NCBI RefSeq assembly: GCF_034344865.1
Contig: NZ_CP133774.1
Coordinates: 4,588,001-4,652,000 of the forward strand
DNA length: 64,000 nt
Direction of reading: 5' to 3'
Origin: Pseudomonas sp. 10S4
Lineage (GTDB): Bacteria; Pseudomonadota; Gammaproteobacteria; Pseudomonadales; Pseudomonadaceae
Shown: positions 36,212-45,186 of the stretch, one piece after another
Numbering within the stretch: position 1 is the first letter of the stretch
How the letters are laid out: every line of letters begins with the position of its first letter
Notes under the pieces: model-generated
The model's input: only the letters and a program-made list of their open reading frames with translations
Told to the model about the DNA's origin: nothing
Database searches by the model: none
Position numbers and translations under genes: made by a program

Positions 36212-39200
36212 ATGTTTGAACGCCTGATTCAATTCTCCATCGAGCAGCGCATCATCGTGTTGCTCGCGGTGCTGCTCATGGCCGGCCTCGGCATCGCCAG
36301 CTATCAAAAGCTGCCGATCGACGCGGTGCCCGACATCACCAACGTGCAGGTGCAAATCAATACCGGCGCGGCGGGTTTCTCGCCACTGGAAACCGAGCAG
36401 CGCATCACCTTTCCCATCGAAACCGCCATGGCCGGTTTGCCGGCGCTGGAGCAGACCCGTTCGCTGTCGCGTTCGGGGTTGTCGCAAGTCACGGTGATCT
36501 TCAAGGAAGGCACCGACCTGTTCTTCGCCCGGCAATTGGTCAATGAGCGATTGCAGGTCGCCAAGGAACAATTGCCCGACGGAGTGGAGGCGGTGATGGG
36601 GCCGATTTCGACCGGGTTGGGGGAGATTTTTCTGTGGACAGTCGAGGCCGAGGAGGGCGCGCTCAAAGAGGACGGCAGCCCGTATACGCCGACCGATTTG
36701 CGGGTGATCCAGGACTGGATCATTAAGCCGCAACTGCGCAACGTGCCGGGCGTGGCGGAAATCAACACCATTGGCGGCTTTGCCAAGGAGTACCAGATTG
36801 CGCCCGATCCAAAACGCCTGGCGGCCTACAAGTTGACCCTGACCGACCTGGTGACGGCGCTGGAGCGCAACAACGCCAACGTCGGCGCCGGTTACATCGA
36901 GCGCAGCGGCGAGCAGCTGTTGATTCGCGCCCCAGGCCAAGTGGCGACCACCGAGGACATCGCCAACATCGTCATGGCCAATGTCGACGGCACGCCGATC
37001 CGGATCAAGAACGTCGCGACCGTGGACATCGGCCGCGAATTGCGCACCGGGGCCGCGACCGAAAACGGCCGTGAAGTGGTGCTCGGCACGGTGTTCATGT
37101 TGATCGGCGAGAACAGCCGCACGGTGTCCCAGGCCGTTGCTGCCAAGCTTGAACAAATCAACCGCTCGTTGCCCAAAGGCGTCGTCGCGATCACCGTCTA
37201 CGACCGCACGCATCTGGTGGACAAGGCAATTGCCACGGTCAAGAAGAACCTGGTGGAAGGGGCGATCCTGGTGATCGCGATTCTGTTCCTGTTCCTGGGC
37301 AACATTCGTGCGGCGCTGATCACCGCCATGGTCATTCCGCTGGCCATGCTCTTCACCTTCACCGGGATGTTCACCAACAAAGTCAGCGCCAACCTGATGA
37401 GCCTCGGCGCGCTGGACTTCGGCATTATCGTCGACGGCGCGGTGGTGATTGTCGAAAACGCCATCCGGCGGCTGGCCCATGCGCAGCAGCATCACGGGCG
37501 CATCCTGACGCGCTCCGAACGCTTTCATGAAGTGTTCGCGGCGGCCAAGGAAGCGCGCCGGCCACTGATTTTCGGCCAGTTGATCATCATGGTCGTGTAC
37601 CTGCCGATTTTTGCCCTGACCGGCGTCGAAGGGAAAATGTTCCACCCGATGGCGTTTACGGTGGTGATCGCCTTGCTCGGGGCGATGTTGTTGTCGGTGA
37701 CTTTTGTTCCGGCGGCGATTGCGCTGTTCGTGACTGGCAAGGTCAAGGAAGAAGAGAACGTCATCATGCGTGGCGCCCGTCGGGTCTACGCCCCGGCGTT
37801 GGAGTGGGTTATGGGCCATCGCTCGATCGCATTCGGCGCGGCATTGGCCGTGATCGCGATATCGGGAGTGGTGGCCAGTCGAATGGGCAGCGAGTTTGTA
37901 CCGAGTCTCAGCGAAGGCGATTTTGCCCTGCAAGCCTTGCGCGTGCCGGGCACCAGCCTGACGCAATCGGTAGAAATGCAGCAGCGCCTGGAAAAACTGG
38001 TACTGGAAAAAGTGCCCGAAGTGCAGCGCATGTTCGCGCGCACCGGGACCGCGGAAATTGCTTCCGACCCGATGCCACCGAATATCTCCGACAGCTACGT
38101 GATGCTCAAACCCAAGGACCAATGGCCTGATCCGAACAAGTCCCGAGAGGCGCTGATTGCCGATATCCAGAACGCCACGGCGCTGATGCCGGGCAGCAAC
38201 TACGAGTTGTCCCAGCCGATTCAGTTGCGTTTCAACGAACTGATTTCCGGCGTGCGCAGTGACGTGGCGGTCAAGGTGTTCGGCGATGACATGGCGGTGC
38301 TCAACAGCACGGCGGCGAAAATTGCCGCGTCGATGCAGAAGGTCAGCGGCGCTTCCGAGGTCAAGGTTGAACAGACCACCGGGCTGCCGGTGCTGACCAT
38401 CAACATCGACCGCGACAAAGCCGCGCGTTATGGCCTGAACGTTGGTGACGTGCAAGACACCATCGCGGTGGCGGTCGGTGGGCGCCAGGCGGGGACTCTG
38501 TATGAAGGTGATCGTCGATTCGACATGGTGGTGCGCCTGTCCGACGCCATGCGCAAGGACGTCGAAGGCCTGTCGACGCTATTGATTCCGGTGCCGGCGC
38601 TGCTCAATGGCAGTGCCGCTCAGATTGGCTTCATCGCGCTGTCGGAAGTGGCCAGCCTTGATCTGGTGCTCGGGCCGAATCAGGTCAGCCGCGAAAACGG
38701 CAAGCGTCTGGTGATCGTCAGTGCCAACGTGCGCGGGCGCGATATTGGTTCGTTTGTGCAGGAAGCCAGCCGCGTGATTGAACAGCAGGTGCAGATCCCG
38801 GCCGGTTACTGGACCAGTTGGGGCGGGCAGTTCGAGCAACTGCAATCGGCGGCCAAACGCTTGCAGATCGTAGTTCCGGTCGCTCTGCTGCTGGTGTTTG
38901 CCTTGTTGTTCATGATGTTCAACAACCTCAAGGATGGGCTGTTGGTGTTCACCGGGATCCCTTTCGCACTGACCGGTGGGGTCATGGCGTTGTGGCTGCG
39001 GGACATTCCATTGTCGATCTCGGCGGGGGTCGGTTTTATTGCCTTGTCCGGGGTCGCGGTGCTCAACGGTCTGGTGATGATCGCGTTCATCCGCAATCTT
39101 CGGGAAGAAGGTCGCTCGCTAAGCAGCGCGATCAATGAAGGTGCGCTGACGCGGTTGCGTCCGGTGTTGATGACGGCGCTGGTGGCCTCGCTCGGCTTTA

Positions 39201-39367
39201 TTCCGATGGCGTTGGCCACCGGCACCGGGGCGGAGGTGCAACGGCCGCTGGCGACCGTGGTAATCGGCGGGATCCTGTCCTCGACGGCACTGACGTTGCT
39301 GATCTTGCCGGCGCTTTATCAGTGGGCACACCGTCGGGAGGAGGATGAAGTTAAATCGATGGCCTAG
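36212..39367 (+). CDS. czcA: CzcA heavy-metal RND efflux pump
   Basis: A 1051-residue HME-RND inner-membrane antiporter. TM4 holds the metal-specific motif DFGIIVDGAVVIVEN with the two Asp and one Glu of the proton relay. Periplasmic porter loops on either side follow the normal RND order; the second TM block contains SGVAVLNGLVMIAFI and GVVASRMGSEF-type segments. With CzcB and CzcC it spans the envelope and exports Zn, Cd and Co. It starts at 36212, 39 bases after czcB, and is followed by two small PtrA-like genes. Confidence 0.95.
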   Translation: MFERLIQFSIEQRIIVLLAVLLMAGLGIASYQKLPIDAVPDITNVQVQINTGAAGFSPLETEQRITFPIETAMAGLPALEQTRSLSRSGLSQVTVIFKEGTDLFFARQLVNERLQVAKEQLPDGVEAVMGPISTGLGEIFLWTVEAEEGALKEDGSPYTPTDLRVIQDWIIKPQLRNVPGVAEINTIGGFAKEYQIAPDPKRLAAYKLTLTDLVTALERNNANVGAGYIERSGEQLLIRAPGQVATTEDIANIVMANVDGTPIRIKNVATVDIGRELRTGAATENGREVVLGTVFMLIGENSRTVSQAVAAKLEQINRSLPKGVVAITVYDRTHLVDKAIATVKKNLVEGAILVIAILFLFLGNIRAALITAMVIPLAMLFTFTGMFTNKVSANLMSLGALDFGIIVDGAVVIVENAIRRLAHAQQHHGRILTRSERFHEVFAAAKEARRPLIFGQLIIMVVYLPIFALTGVEGKMFHPMAFTVVIALLGAMLLSVTFVPAAIALFVTGKVKEEENVIMRGARRVYAPALEWVMGHRSIAFGAALAVIAISGVVASRMGSEFVPSLSEGDFALQALRVPGTSLTQSVEMQQRLEKLVLEKVPEVQRMFARTGTAEIASDPMPPNISDSYVMLKPKDQWPDPNKSREALIADIQNATALMPGSNYELSQPIQLRFNELISGVRSDVAVKVFGDDMAVLNSTAAKIAASMQKVSGASEVKVEQTTGLPVLTINIDRDKAARYGLNVGDVQDTIAVAVGGRQAGTLYEGDRRFDMVVRLSDAMRKDVEGLSTLLIPVPALLNGSAAQIGFIALSEVASLDLVLGPNQVSRENGKRLVIVSANVRGRDIGSFVQEASRVIEQQVQIPAGYWTSWGGQFEQLQSAAKRLQIVVPVALLLVFALLFMMFNNLKDGLLVFTGIPFALTGGVMALWLRDIPLSISAGVGFIALSGVAVLNGLVMIAFIRNLREEGRSLSSAINEGALTRLRPVLMTALVASLGFIPMALATGTGAEVQRPLATVVIGGILSSTALTLLILPALYQWAHRREEDEVKSMA

Positions 39368-39478
39368 TTGGTTGTTATTTAAAGTAACAAACATAACGAA
39401 TATGTAATGTTGGCGCCACCGTCGTGACAGGTTCCAATTGATACCCTGACAGCGTCAATTATTAATGAGGTGTCACAA

Positions 39479-39679
39479 ATGAAACTTGCTCAAGTCTGTG
39501 CGTTTTTAGGTGCTTTGATTCTTTCTTCCGTTGCAATGGCTGAAGGCGGTGGCGACAGGACGTTTGACCGGATGATGACGTCTAATGACCAGGCAGTGCA
39601 GGCGTTTGCGGCCAAAGAATCGAAGGGTGATCCGGTGGTGTTGAATGCTGCCAAGGATGATAAAACCAAACAAATGTAA
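39479..39679 (+). CDS. PtrA-like small periplasmic protein
   Basis: A 66-residue protein with a signal peptide (CAFLGALILSSVAMA) ending before EGGGDRTFDRMM, the motif of PtrA-type metal-induced Pseudomonas proteins. The mature part is 44 residues, charged and rich in Asp/Lys. Start at 39479 with GAGG upstream. It is the first gene after czcA and is closed by a strong terminator at 39699-39731. In P. aeruginosa, PtrA is copper-induced and represses type III secretion; the role here is unknown. Confidence 0.8.
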   Translation: MKLAQVCAFLGALILSSVAMAEGGGDRTFDRMMTSNDQAVQAFAAKESKGDPVVLNAAKDDKTKQM

Positions 39680-39698
39680 TCGTGCTGCACATGAACAA

Positions 39699-39731
39699 GC
39701 CCGTCATCGAACTTCGATGGCGGGCTTTTTT
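39699..39731 (+). terminator. Intrinsic terminator after the PtrA-like gene
   Basis: GCCCGTCATCGAACTTCGATGGCGGGC-type stem (27 bases, small loop) followed by TTTTTTTA. Downstream of the first PtrA-like gene; it may also end czcCBA transcription. Confidence 0.88.
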
Positions 39732-39827
39732 TATGGGCGGTTTATATCGTTTTTGTAATGTGGGTGCAACGTCTTCGATAGCGGCAAGTTGATACTATTT
39801 TGGTTTTTCCTATATGAGGTATTGGGC

Positions 39828-40160
39828 ATGAAGTTCATGAGTGTGATGAGTTGTGTTGCTGTATTGGCGATGTCTTCAAGTGTATGGGCAGAAGGGGGCG
39901 GTGACAGGGCCTTCGACAGGATGATGAGCGCCAACATGCAAGCCATGGAGCAGTATGCGGTGAGCCAGGGCAAGTCAGCGCCAGTCGTCAAAGAGTATGA
40001 ATACGGGATGAAGATGGACGTGGTTAACGTCGTGAGCGTCGTGCGACCTGAAAAGCGTTGCGCTGTGGTGCCGGCGGCCATGACCTATGAAGACTCCCAA
40101 GGGCAGCTCAATACGGTCAAGTACACGGTGGCGGGGGAGTGTCGCCAGCAGCGCAGCTAG
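39828..40160 (+). CDS. PtrA-N-terminus plus DUF2790 periplasmic protein
   Basis: A 110-residue protein with a signal peptide (MSVMSCVAVLAMSSSVWA), then EGGGDRAFDRMMSANMQAM, nearly identical to the preceding small protein, then a DUF2790 domain (residues about 57-110, EYGMKMDVVNVVSVV, CAVVPAAMTYEDSQGQ, AGEC with paired Cys). The two genes share only the N-terminal module, so they look like a duplication with one tail replaced. Separated from it by a terminator; start at 39828. Confidence 0.78.
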   Translation: MKFMSVMSCVAVLAMSSSVWAEGGGDRAFDRMMSANMQAMEQYAVSQGKSAPVVKEYEYGMKMDVVNVVSVVRPEKRCAVVPAAMTYEDSQGQLNTVKYTVAGECRQQRS

Positions 40161-40221
40161 TGCATTAAACACACTTCCCACAGGTTTTGTATGTGCCTCG
40201 CGATTTCTACATCGCAGGCAT

Positions 40222-40251
40222 AAAAAAGGCGTCCCAAAGGACGCCAAAAAA
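40222..40251 (-). terminator. Intrinsic terminator between PtrA/DUF2790 and oprD genes
   Basis: GGCGTCC (40228-40234) pairs with GGACGCC (40239-40245). On the minus strand the stem is followed by T residues (complement of aaaaaa), so it serves the oprD-family gene whose stop is at 40320. Confidence 0.8.
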
Positions 40252-40319
40252 TTCACCTCTTCCAAAGGAGCAAGGAGCTTCTAAAGGTGAATGTGCAGAT
40301 TTAACTGAGCAGCAGGGTC

Positions 40320-41648
40320 TTACAGAATCGCCAGCGGGTATTCGACAATCACGCGCACTTCATCCAGGTCCGACTCGAACGCCGTTGCCCGGGTATTGGC
40401 TTGGCGCAGACGCAAGGACATGTCTTTCAACGTGCCGGTTTGCACCACGTATTTCACCTCGATATCGCGCTCCCAGCGTTTCTGGTCGGTTAGCGGGTTA
40501 CCCTCGGCATCGCGGCGCATGTACACGGCGTTCGCGTTGGAATAGTCGGCGCCGGAGCCACGGCCGTAACGGGTCATGAATGACAGGCCAGGCACGCCAT
40601 ACGGGCTCATGTCGAGGTCGTAGCGGACCATCCAGGAACGTTCTTTGGGCGAGTTGAAGTCGCTGTACTGGATCGAGTTGTCGAGAAAGATCGAGTCCGA
40701 CTGGCGCAGATAATCGAAGTCGTCGTTGCCGTTATTTCGTTGGTGGGACAGTGCCAGCGAGTGGGCGCCGTACTTCACGCCGATCCGGCCGCTCCAGATG
40801 TTGTTGTCGAACTTGCCGAGCAACTGCTTGCCCTCGTCGACGGCTTTGTAATAGTTCAAGCCACCAAATACCGAGAGTTCATCCGACAACGAGTGATTCA
40901 ACGCGGTGCCTGCGTAGTATTGATTCCAAGCGTCTTTGAGGCGGCTGGAATAAAGACTGAAGCTGACATCTTTGTTCAGTGCGTAGTCACCGCCGAAGTA
41001 GCCAGCCCATGGTGAGTTGACCGGGCCGGCGTAGAACGTCGCGAAGTTCTCGCGCATGTTGCTGGAGACCGGTTGGCTCATGGCGTGAAGTCGACCGCCC
41101 TGAAGTGTCAGGCCTTCAAGGCTGGTATTGGTCGCGGTAACGCCCCGGAAACTTTCCGGCAGAAGCCTGGAATCACCAGCCGCCACCACTGGGGTGGAAG
41201 GGAACACATCACCGACTTTCAGCACGGTATCAAAGGCCCGAACTTTGGCTGCACCACCGACCTTGGTGTATTCATCTCGCGCCTCGCCGTCGCTGTTGAC
41301 GGGCAATACGTCGAACGAACTACGGCCGCCGTTGCGACCATCACCGGTATCAAGCTTCAGCCCGATCATCGCAAATGCATCAACGCCGACACCGACAGTG
41401 CCTTGGGTAAAACCGGATTCGAACTTGCTGATAATCGCGTGGGCCCAGGCCTCGGAATAGCCATTGCCCGTGGGACTCGACTGACCATTGCGGTGATCAC
41501 GATTGAAGTAGTAGTTACGGTTGAGCACGGTCAGGCTGCTGTCTTCAACAAATCCCCCGGCCTTTTCCTCAGCCGCTACCAGGGACGGCCCGGAACTGAC
41601 AACCATCGCTAAAGCGGCCATCGAATACTTTGTAGGGTTAACCATCAA
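40320..41648 (-). CDS. OprD-family outer-membrane porin
   Basis: A 442-residue porin of the OprD family with a signal peptide (AALAMVVSSGPSLVAA) and FVEDSSLTVLNRNYYFNRDH, the standard OprD start. It has many alternating beta strands and the closing strand DEVRVIVEYPLAIL. Substrate specificity (basic amino acids, dipeptides or aromatic acids) cannot be read from the sequence. It lies beside the metal-resistance block; CzcR repression of OprD is known in P. aeruginosa, but a CzcR box was not identified here. Confidence 0.88.
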   Translation of the reverse strand: MMVNPTKYSMAALAMVVSSGPSLVAAEEKAGGFVEDSSLTVLNRNYYFNRDHRNGQSSPTGNGYSEAWAHAIISKFESGFTQGTVGVGVDAFAMIGLKLDTGDGRNGGRSSFDVLPVNSDGEARDEYTKVGGAAKVRAFDTVLKVGDVFPSTPVVAAGDSRLLPESFRGVTATNTSLEGLTLQGGRLHAMSQPVSSNMRENFATFYAGPVNSPWAGYFGGDYALNKDVSFSLYSSRLKDAWNQYYAGTALNHSLSDELSVFGGLNYYKAVDEGKQLLGKFDNNIWSGRIGVKYGAHSLALSHQRNNGNDDFDYLRQSDSIFLDNSIQYSDFNSPKERSWMVRYDLDMSPYGVPGLSFMTRYGRGSGADYSNANAVYMRRDAEGNPLTDQKRWERDIEVKYVVQTGTLKDMSLRLRQANTRATAFESDLDEVRVIVEYPLAIL

Positions 41649-41816
41649 TCACTCCTTGGGTTCGGCAGAACTGGAACGTTCTTCGGCTTGGTTTTATTTT
41701 TCTACGGCAAGGGATTTACCCTTGCGTAAGAGCGCCGAGTGACATCGTTGCAATCTGCAGATAACGGGGAGGTGATGGGGGAATTACAATTCTGTCAGCA
41801 GGGGAATACTCCCCTG

Positions 41817-42077
41817 CTAGAAGGTGAACTGGCGTGATGAACGCTGGGCCATTTCGGTATCGAGCAAATGCTCGACCAGTACATCATTCAAAAACCGGAA
41901 CTGATCGTTAAGCCCAACCACTTCGTTACTGAAATGGTTGGCCGCTGCCGGCATCAGCAACGCTTCGAACTGTTTGTCGAACACCAACGCAACTTCTTTG
42001 CGCGAGACGGCCTGTTGCGAATAGTAGTTGCTGCCGAACACCGGGAAACTCACGGCCAGGGTGACGATGTGGATCAT
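41817..42077 (-). CDS. Small conserved protein (86 residues) with N-terminal hydrophobic segment
   Basis: MIHIVTLAVSFPVFGSNYYS begins at 42077, overlapping the upstream 34-residue ORF by four bases (ATGA). The first 15 residues are hydrophobic and could be a signal or anchor; the rest is mixed and soluble. The frame continues 65 codons upstream, but that part is unlikely as protein. No family recognised. Transcribed toward the OprD-family gene, with about 168 bases between. Confidence 0.5.
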   Translation of the reverse strand: MIHIVTLAVSFPVFGSNYYSQQAVSRKEVALVFDKQFEALLMPAAANHFSNEVVGLNDQFRFLNDVLVEHLLDTEMAQRSSRQFTF

Positions 42078-42178
42078 GATGGGTGCTCCTCGGATGGGTC
42101 GATGTCCAGAAAGAAACGGGAAAACAAAGTCAGCGTGACGGCGGTCAAGGCCAGGCAGGTCAGCAGATGGATCAACAT
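42074..42178 (-). CDS. Small membrane peptide, 34 residues
   Basis: MLIHLLTCLALTAVTLTLF followed by SRFFLDIDPSEEHPS: one transmembrane helix with an acidic tail. AGAGGGGCG precedes the ATG at 42178 and the stop overlaps the next start as ATGA, which argues for coupled translation. No family recognised. Confidence 0.5.
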   Translation of the reverse strand: MLIHLLTCLALTAVTLTLFSRFFLDIDPSEEHPS

Positions 42179-42603
42179 GGTTCGCCCCTCTGATGCAGGG
42201 TTTGCGTTGGGTATGGGGCTGATCCTGCGCTGGACGGTTTTTTTGCGGAAGGCTTTCATTACGATGGTGCATATCGACAGGAATGATGGTGAAGCTTTTT
42301 TCATCGTTTTTGCGGGCCGCATCGCGAGCAGGGATTGCATCGGACCCGTAGGCGCGAGGCTTGCCCGCGAAGGCGATGTGACGGACGCCGGGATCTCTAG
42401 TGGATTTGCAGGCCTCTTCGCGGGCAGCCTCGCTCCTACAGGGGAGTGCATTTCAGATGTGGGAGCGGGCTTGCTCGCGAAGGCGGTTTCAAGGGCGCCA
42501 CCATTCTCCAGACGAACGGCCAAAACCCGCGGCCTATACTCAACTCAATAGCTTTATGAGCACCGGGCATTTCGTTCGGGGGCGACTGTAGGACATCGCG
42601 ATC
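42179..42603. other. Intergenic region with REP elements
   Basis: 425 bases. REP arms gcgaggcttgcccgcgaagg (about 42354-42373), cctcttcgcgggcagcctcg (about 42412-42431) and gtgggagcgggcttgctcgc (about 42459-42478) occupy the middle. No other gene is supported; short frames are REP translations. Confidence 0.65.
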
Positions 42604-43667
42604 TTGAACCTGCGTTCGCTGATCGTTGCCGTGATGCTGGTGTTGGCGGGGTGCGCCACGTCTGCGCGTGCCCCAGTGCCGGAACCAGCGGTATTCGTCT
42701 CACCCAGCACCTGGCAGCAGGTGGACCGGGAGATTGTCAGCGCCTCGCAACAGGCCACCGAACAGGCCCGACAGTTCGCGCGTGGCTCAATGGAGCACTG
42801 GCGCACCCGGGTTTACGAACAGACCGAGGAGAAGTTCATCCCGTGGTTCAGCAGTTACTGGACCCAGGAATGGCTGTCGATGAAAGTCAGTGTGTACACC
42901 TTGAGTGCAGGCGGCGAGCAGGATGCCTCGACCAAGCGCTTGGCTGCCTATTTGCTGGAGCAGTATCAGAAGCGGGTGCTGGCGCCGGTGGCGGTGGAAA
43001 TTGATCCCGACGCTATCCTCGCCCAAGCCACAGTGTTTTATGTGCAGACCCTTAGCCAGCAAATGCAAGTCATCGCCCAGCGCCATGGCATACCCATCGC
43101 GCAGCTCAACGGCCGGATTCAGAAAGTCCCCGCCATCGCCCTCGGACCGCCTCCGGCCCGGGATGCCTCGCTGTATCAAGTCGTCAGTACCGAGCCGCTG
43201 AACGCGTTGCCGGCTTACGCGGCGTTGATCGACACGATCCACAAGGCCGGCGGTGACAAAAGTATCGCCTCGCCAGATGCCGGCATGGCGCCGGTAGCCA
43301 AGCGCGTCAGCCAACGAATGGAGGCCGAGATGGCCCTCGTGGCGCGGCCAGTGCGGTGGCTGCAGCCGCCGGCAAACTGGCCGGGGGCTTGATCACCGTG
43401 GGGGTGGCGGGGATCCGGGCGATCATTCAGGCCAGCGACCGGCCGGACAGCGAGGCGCTGATCCGCAGCAGCCTGGGCAACACGTTCGACAAGGCCTGGA
43501 CGAAACTGCTGCAGAACCCGACCAGCGGCGTCATGGCCGGGACGCTGTACATGGCCAAGCAGGTTGAGGGCAGCCTGGGGAGCAGCGTTGAACCGTCGGT
43601 CGGCTCGGGGGAGGGCACTGTCGATTTGAGCCCGAGCGGATCGACTACTCAACAGATCGACCCCTGA
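42604..43667 (+). pseudogene. Lipoprotein of unknown function, frameshifted
   Basis: Starts TTG at 42604 (MNLRSLIVAVMLVLAGCATS), lipobox LAGC. A mostly helical, charged protein follows. Near 43336 one base is missing: EMAL then RGAASAVAAAAGKLAGG continues in the next frame to the stop at 43667, ending with a Ser/Gly-rich tail. Total about 350 residues. The acylated N-terminus and the hydrophobic Ala-rich C-terminal segment suggest an envelope protein; no family recognised. Probably one intact gene with a sequence error. Confidence 0.68.
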
Positions 43668-43703
43668 CCAATGCCACCAAGTCGCCAAGAATGCACACCG
43701 TCC

Positions 43704-43795
43704 CTGTGGCGAGGGAGCTTGCTCCCGCTGGACTGCGCAGCAGTCCCATTCTTTGGGGCCCAGCGGGAGCAAGCTCCCTCGCCACAGGTGCAGTG
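43704..43795. repeat. Long REP hairpin
   Basis: ggcgagggagcttgctcccg pairs with cgggagcaagctccctcgcc, with an inner ctgcgcagcag loop. Between the lipoprotein and DUF1428 genes; same family as 20036-20128 and 46355-46505. Confidence 0.85.
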
Positions 43796-43837
43796 TCACA
43801 ACCGGTATTGGCCTTTAACCCATGCAGGAGAATGACC

Positions 43838-44191
43838 ATGTCTTACATCGATGGCCTAATCGCCGCAGTCCCCACCGCCAATCGCGAAAAATTCAAGAAG
43901 CACGCCGAGATCGCCGCCGGGATCTTCAAGGAGGCCGGTGCCTTGAGCATCACTGAATGCTGGGGCGATGACGTGCCGGACGGCAAAGTGACGTCGTTTC
44001 CGATGGCAGTGAAACTCAAGGAAGACGAAACCGTGATTTTTTCCTGGATCGTCTGGCCCGACAAGGCCACCCGCGATGCCGGGATGCAGAAAGTCATGGT
44101 CGACCCGCGCATGCAGCAGGACGTCAATCCCATGCCGTTCGATGGTCAGCGCATGGTCTTTGGCGGTTTCAAAGTCCTCGTCCAGGCCTGA
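43838..44191 (+). CDS. DUF1428 (YbaA-like) domain protein
   Basis: A 117-residue protein with MSYIDGLIAAVPTANREKF, ECWGDDVPDGKVTSFPMAVK and FSWIVWPDKATRDAG, the DUF1428 pattern (dimeric alpha/beta barrel fold). Start at 43838 with AGGAGAATG upstream. The role is unknown; related E. coli YbaA has no established function. It stands alone. Confidence 0.85.
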   Translation: MSYIDGLIAAVPTANREKFKKHAEIAAGIFKEAGALSITECWGDDVPDGKVTSFPMAVKLKEDETVIFSWIVWPDKATRDAGMQKVMVDPRMQQDVNPMPFDGQRMVFGGFKVLVQA

Positions 44192-44206
44192 CAAACGACC
44201 ACAGGG

Positions 44207-44401
44207 TCACTCCGATGATGGGGTGATCCTGCAACTCTTGCGGTTGCGGATTTCACTGTCCGTCGGCCGCTCCTTGATGAACTCGAAACGCGGCTCACCT
44301 TCGCTATAGTGAACCAGCCAGCCCCATTCCAGCTCGGACTCAGCCTGGCCGGGTCTCGGTGGCATCGCCCACCATGGCTCTTTGCTGATGATTACTCGCA
44401 T
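44207..44401 (-). CDS. Small conserved hypothetical protein (64 residues)
   Basis: MRVIISKEPWWAMPPRPGQA with a Trp-rich ELEWGWLVHY segment and a basic C-terminus (SEIRNRKSCR). GGGAGGGCG precedes the ATG at 44401. Convergent with DUF1428 and divergent from thpR. No family recognised; soluble, no signal. Confidence 0.6.
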   Translation of the reverse strand: MRVIISKEPWWAMPPRPGQAESELEWGWLVHYSEGEPRFEFIKERPTDSEIRNRKSCRITPSSE

Positions 44402-44461
44402 GGCGCCCTCCCGTTAATTCGGTTGGTTCAACTATAACGTGCATGTCAGGAGGTGCCAGGC

Positions 44462-44998
44462 GTGAGCGATGAATCCCTTGAACCGGTCAAACGGCTGTTT
44501 TTTGCCTTGAACTGTGCGGCGCCGCAGCGGCGGGCGATTGCCCAGTGGCGCAGCGCGCTGCAACTGCGCAGTGGACGCCCGGTGCCGGCGGAAAACTTTC
44601 ACCTGACGCTGATGTTTTTGGGGGCGGTGGGCGTGGCGCAGATTTCGGATATCTGCACCGCGGCAGCGAATGTTCGGGTGCCGGGCGTGCCGTTGCGGGT
44701 GGTGCTTGATCGCCTGGATGTCTGGCGCAAGCACGGCGTCATGGTGCTCGCGTCGGAGCAGGCGTCGCCGGAGTTGTTGCGGCTGGTTTACGCACTGGAG
44801 CAGGCGATGTTGCCGTTTGGATTCGAGGATTCGCCGAAGGAATTTCGACCCCACCTGACGTTGATGCGTGACTACCGATTGCCGGTGCCTGAGTCGACTG
44901 AGCCTCCCGAGTTTGTCCTGCGGGCCGAGCACTTCACGCTGTTCGAATCCCATAAGGGTCGCTATCGAGCGCTGGCCGAGTGGCCGCTCGCGCCCTGA
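44462..44998 (+). CDS. thpR: RNA 2',3'-cyclic phosphodiesterase (ThpR/LigT)
   Basis: A 178-residue 2H phosphoesterase with the two catalytic motifs FHLTLMFLG and PHLTLMRDY (HxTL twice). Opens 2',3'-cyclic phosphates in RNA. A GTG start at 44462 is chosen with AGGAGG about 8 bases upstream; the frame also contains GTG at 44453. Stand-alone. Confidence 0.9.
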   Translation: MSDESLEPVKRLFFALNCAAPQRRAIAQWRSALQLRSGRPVPAENFHLTLMFLGAVGVAQISDICTAAANVRVPGVPLRVVLDRLDVWRKHGVMVLASEQASPELLRLVYALEQAMLPFGFEDSPKEFRPHLTLMRDYRLPVPESTEPPEFVLRAEHFTLFESHKGRYRALAEWPLAP

Positions 44999-45186
44999 AT
45001 CGGCAGCACAAAAAAAGCGCCCGAGGGCGCCTGAAATTCACCTTGACCGAGGAAGCCAGGTGAGGCCGTTCGAAGGAAAAGCAGCGGTGGTAAGGCGCTG
45101 CGTGAACGGAAGAGGGAAAAGCGGATATCTGTGTTGAATGTGATGGCCTCATCGCGAGCAGGCTTTGCTCCTACAGGGAGTGCGGG

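Noticed and set aside
35459..38455. 998-codon open frame on the strand opposite czcB/czcA
   Set aside because: It runs antisense to strongly conserved czc genes, has His/Gln/Arg/Asp-rich unnatural composition, and is explained by GC-rich codon bias.
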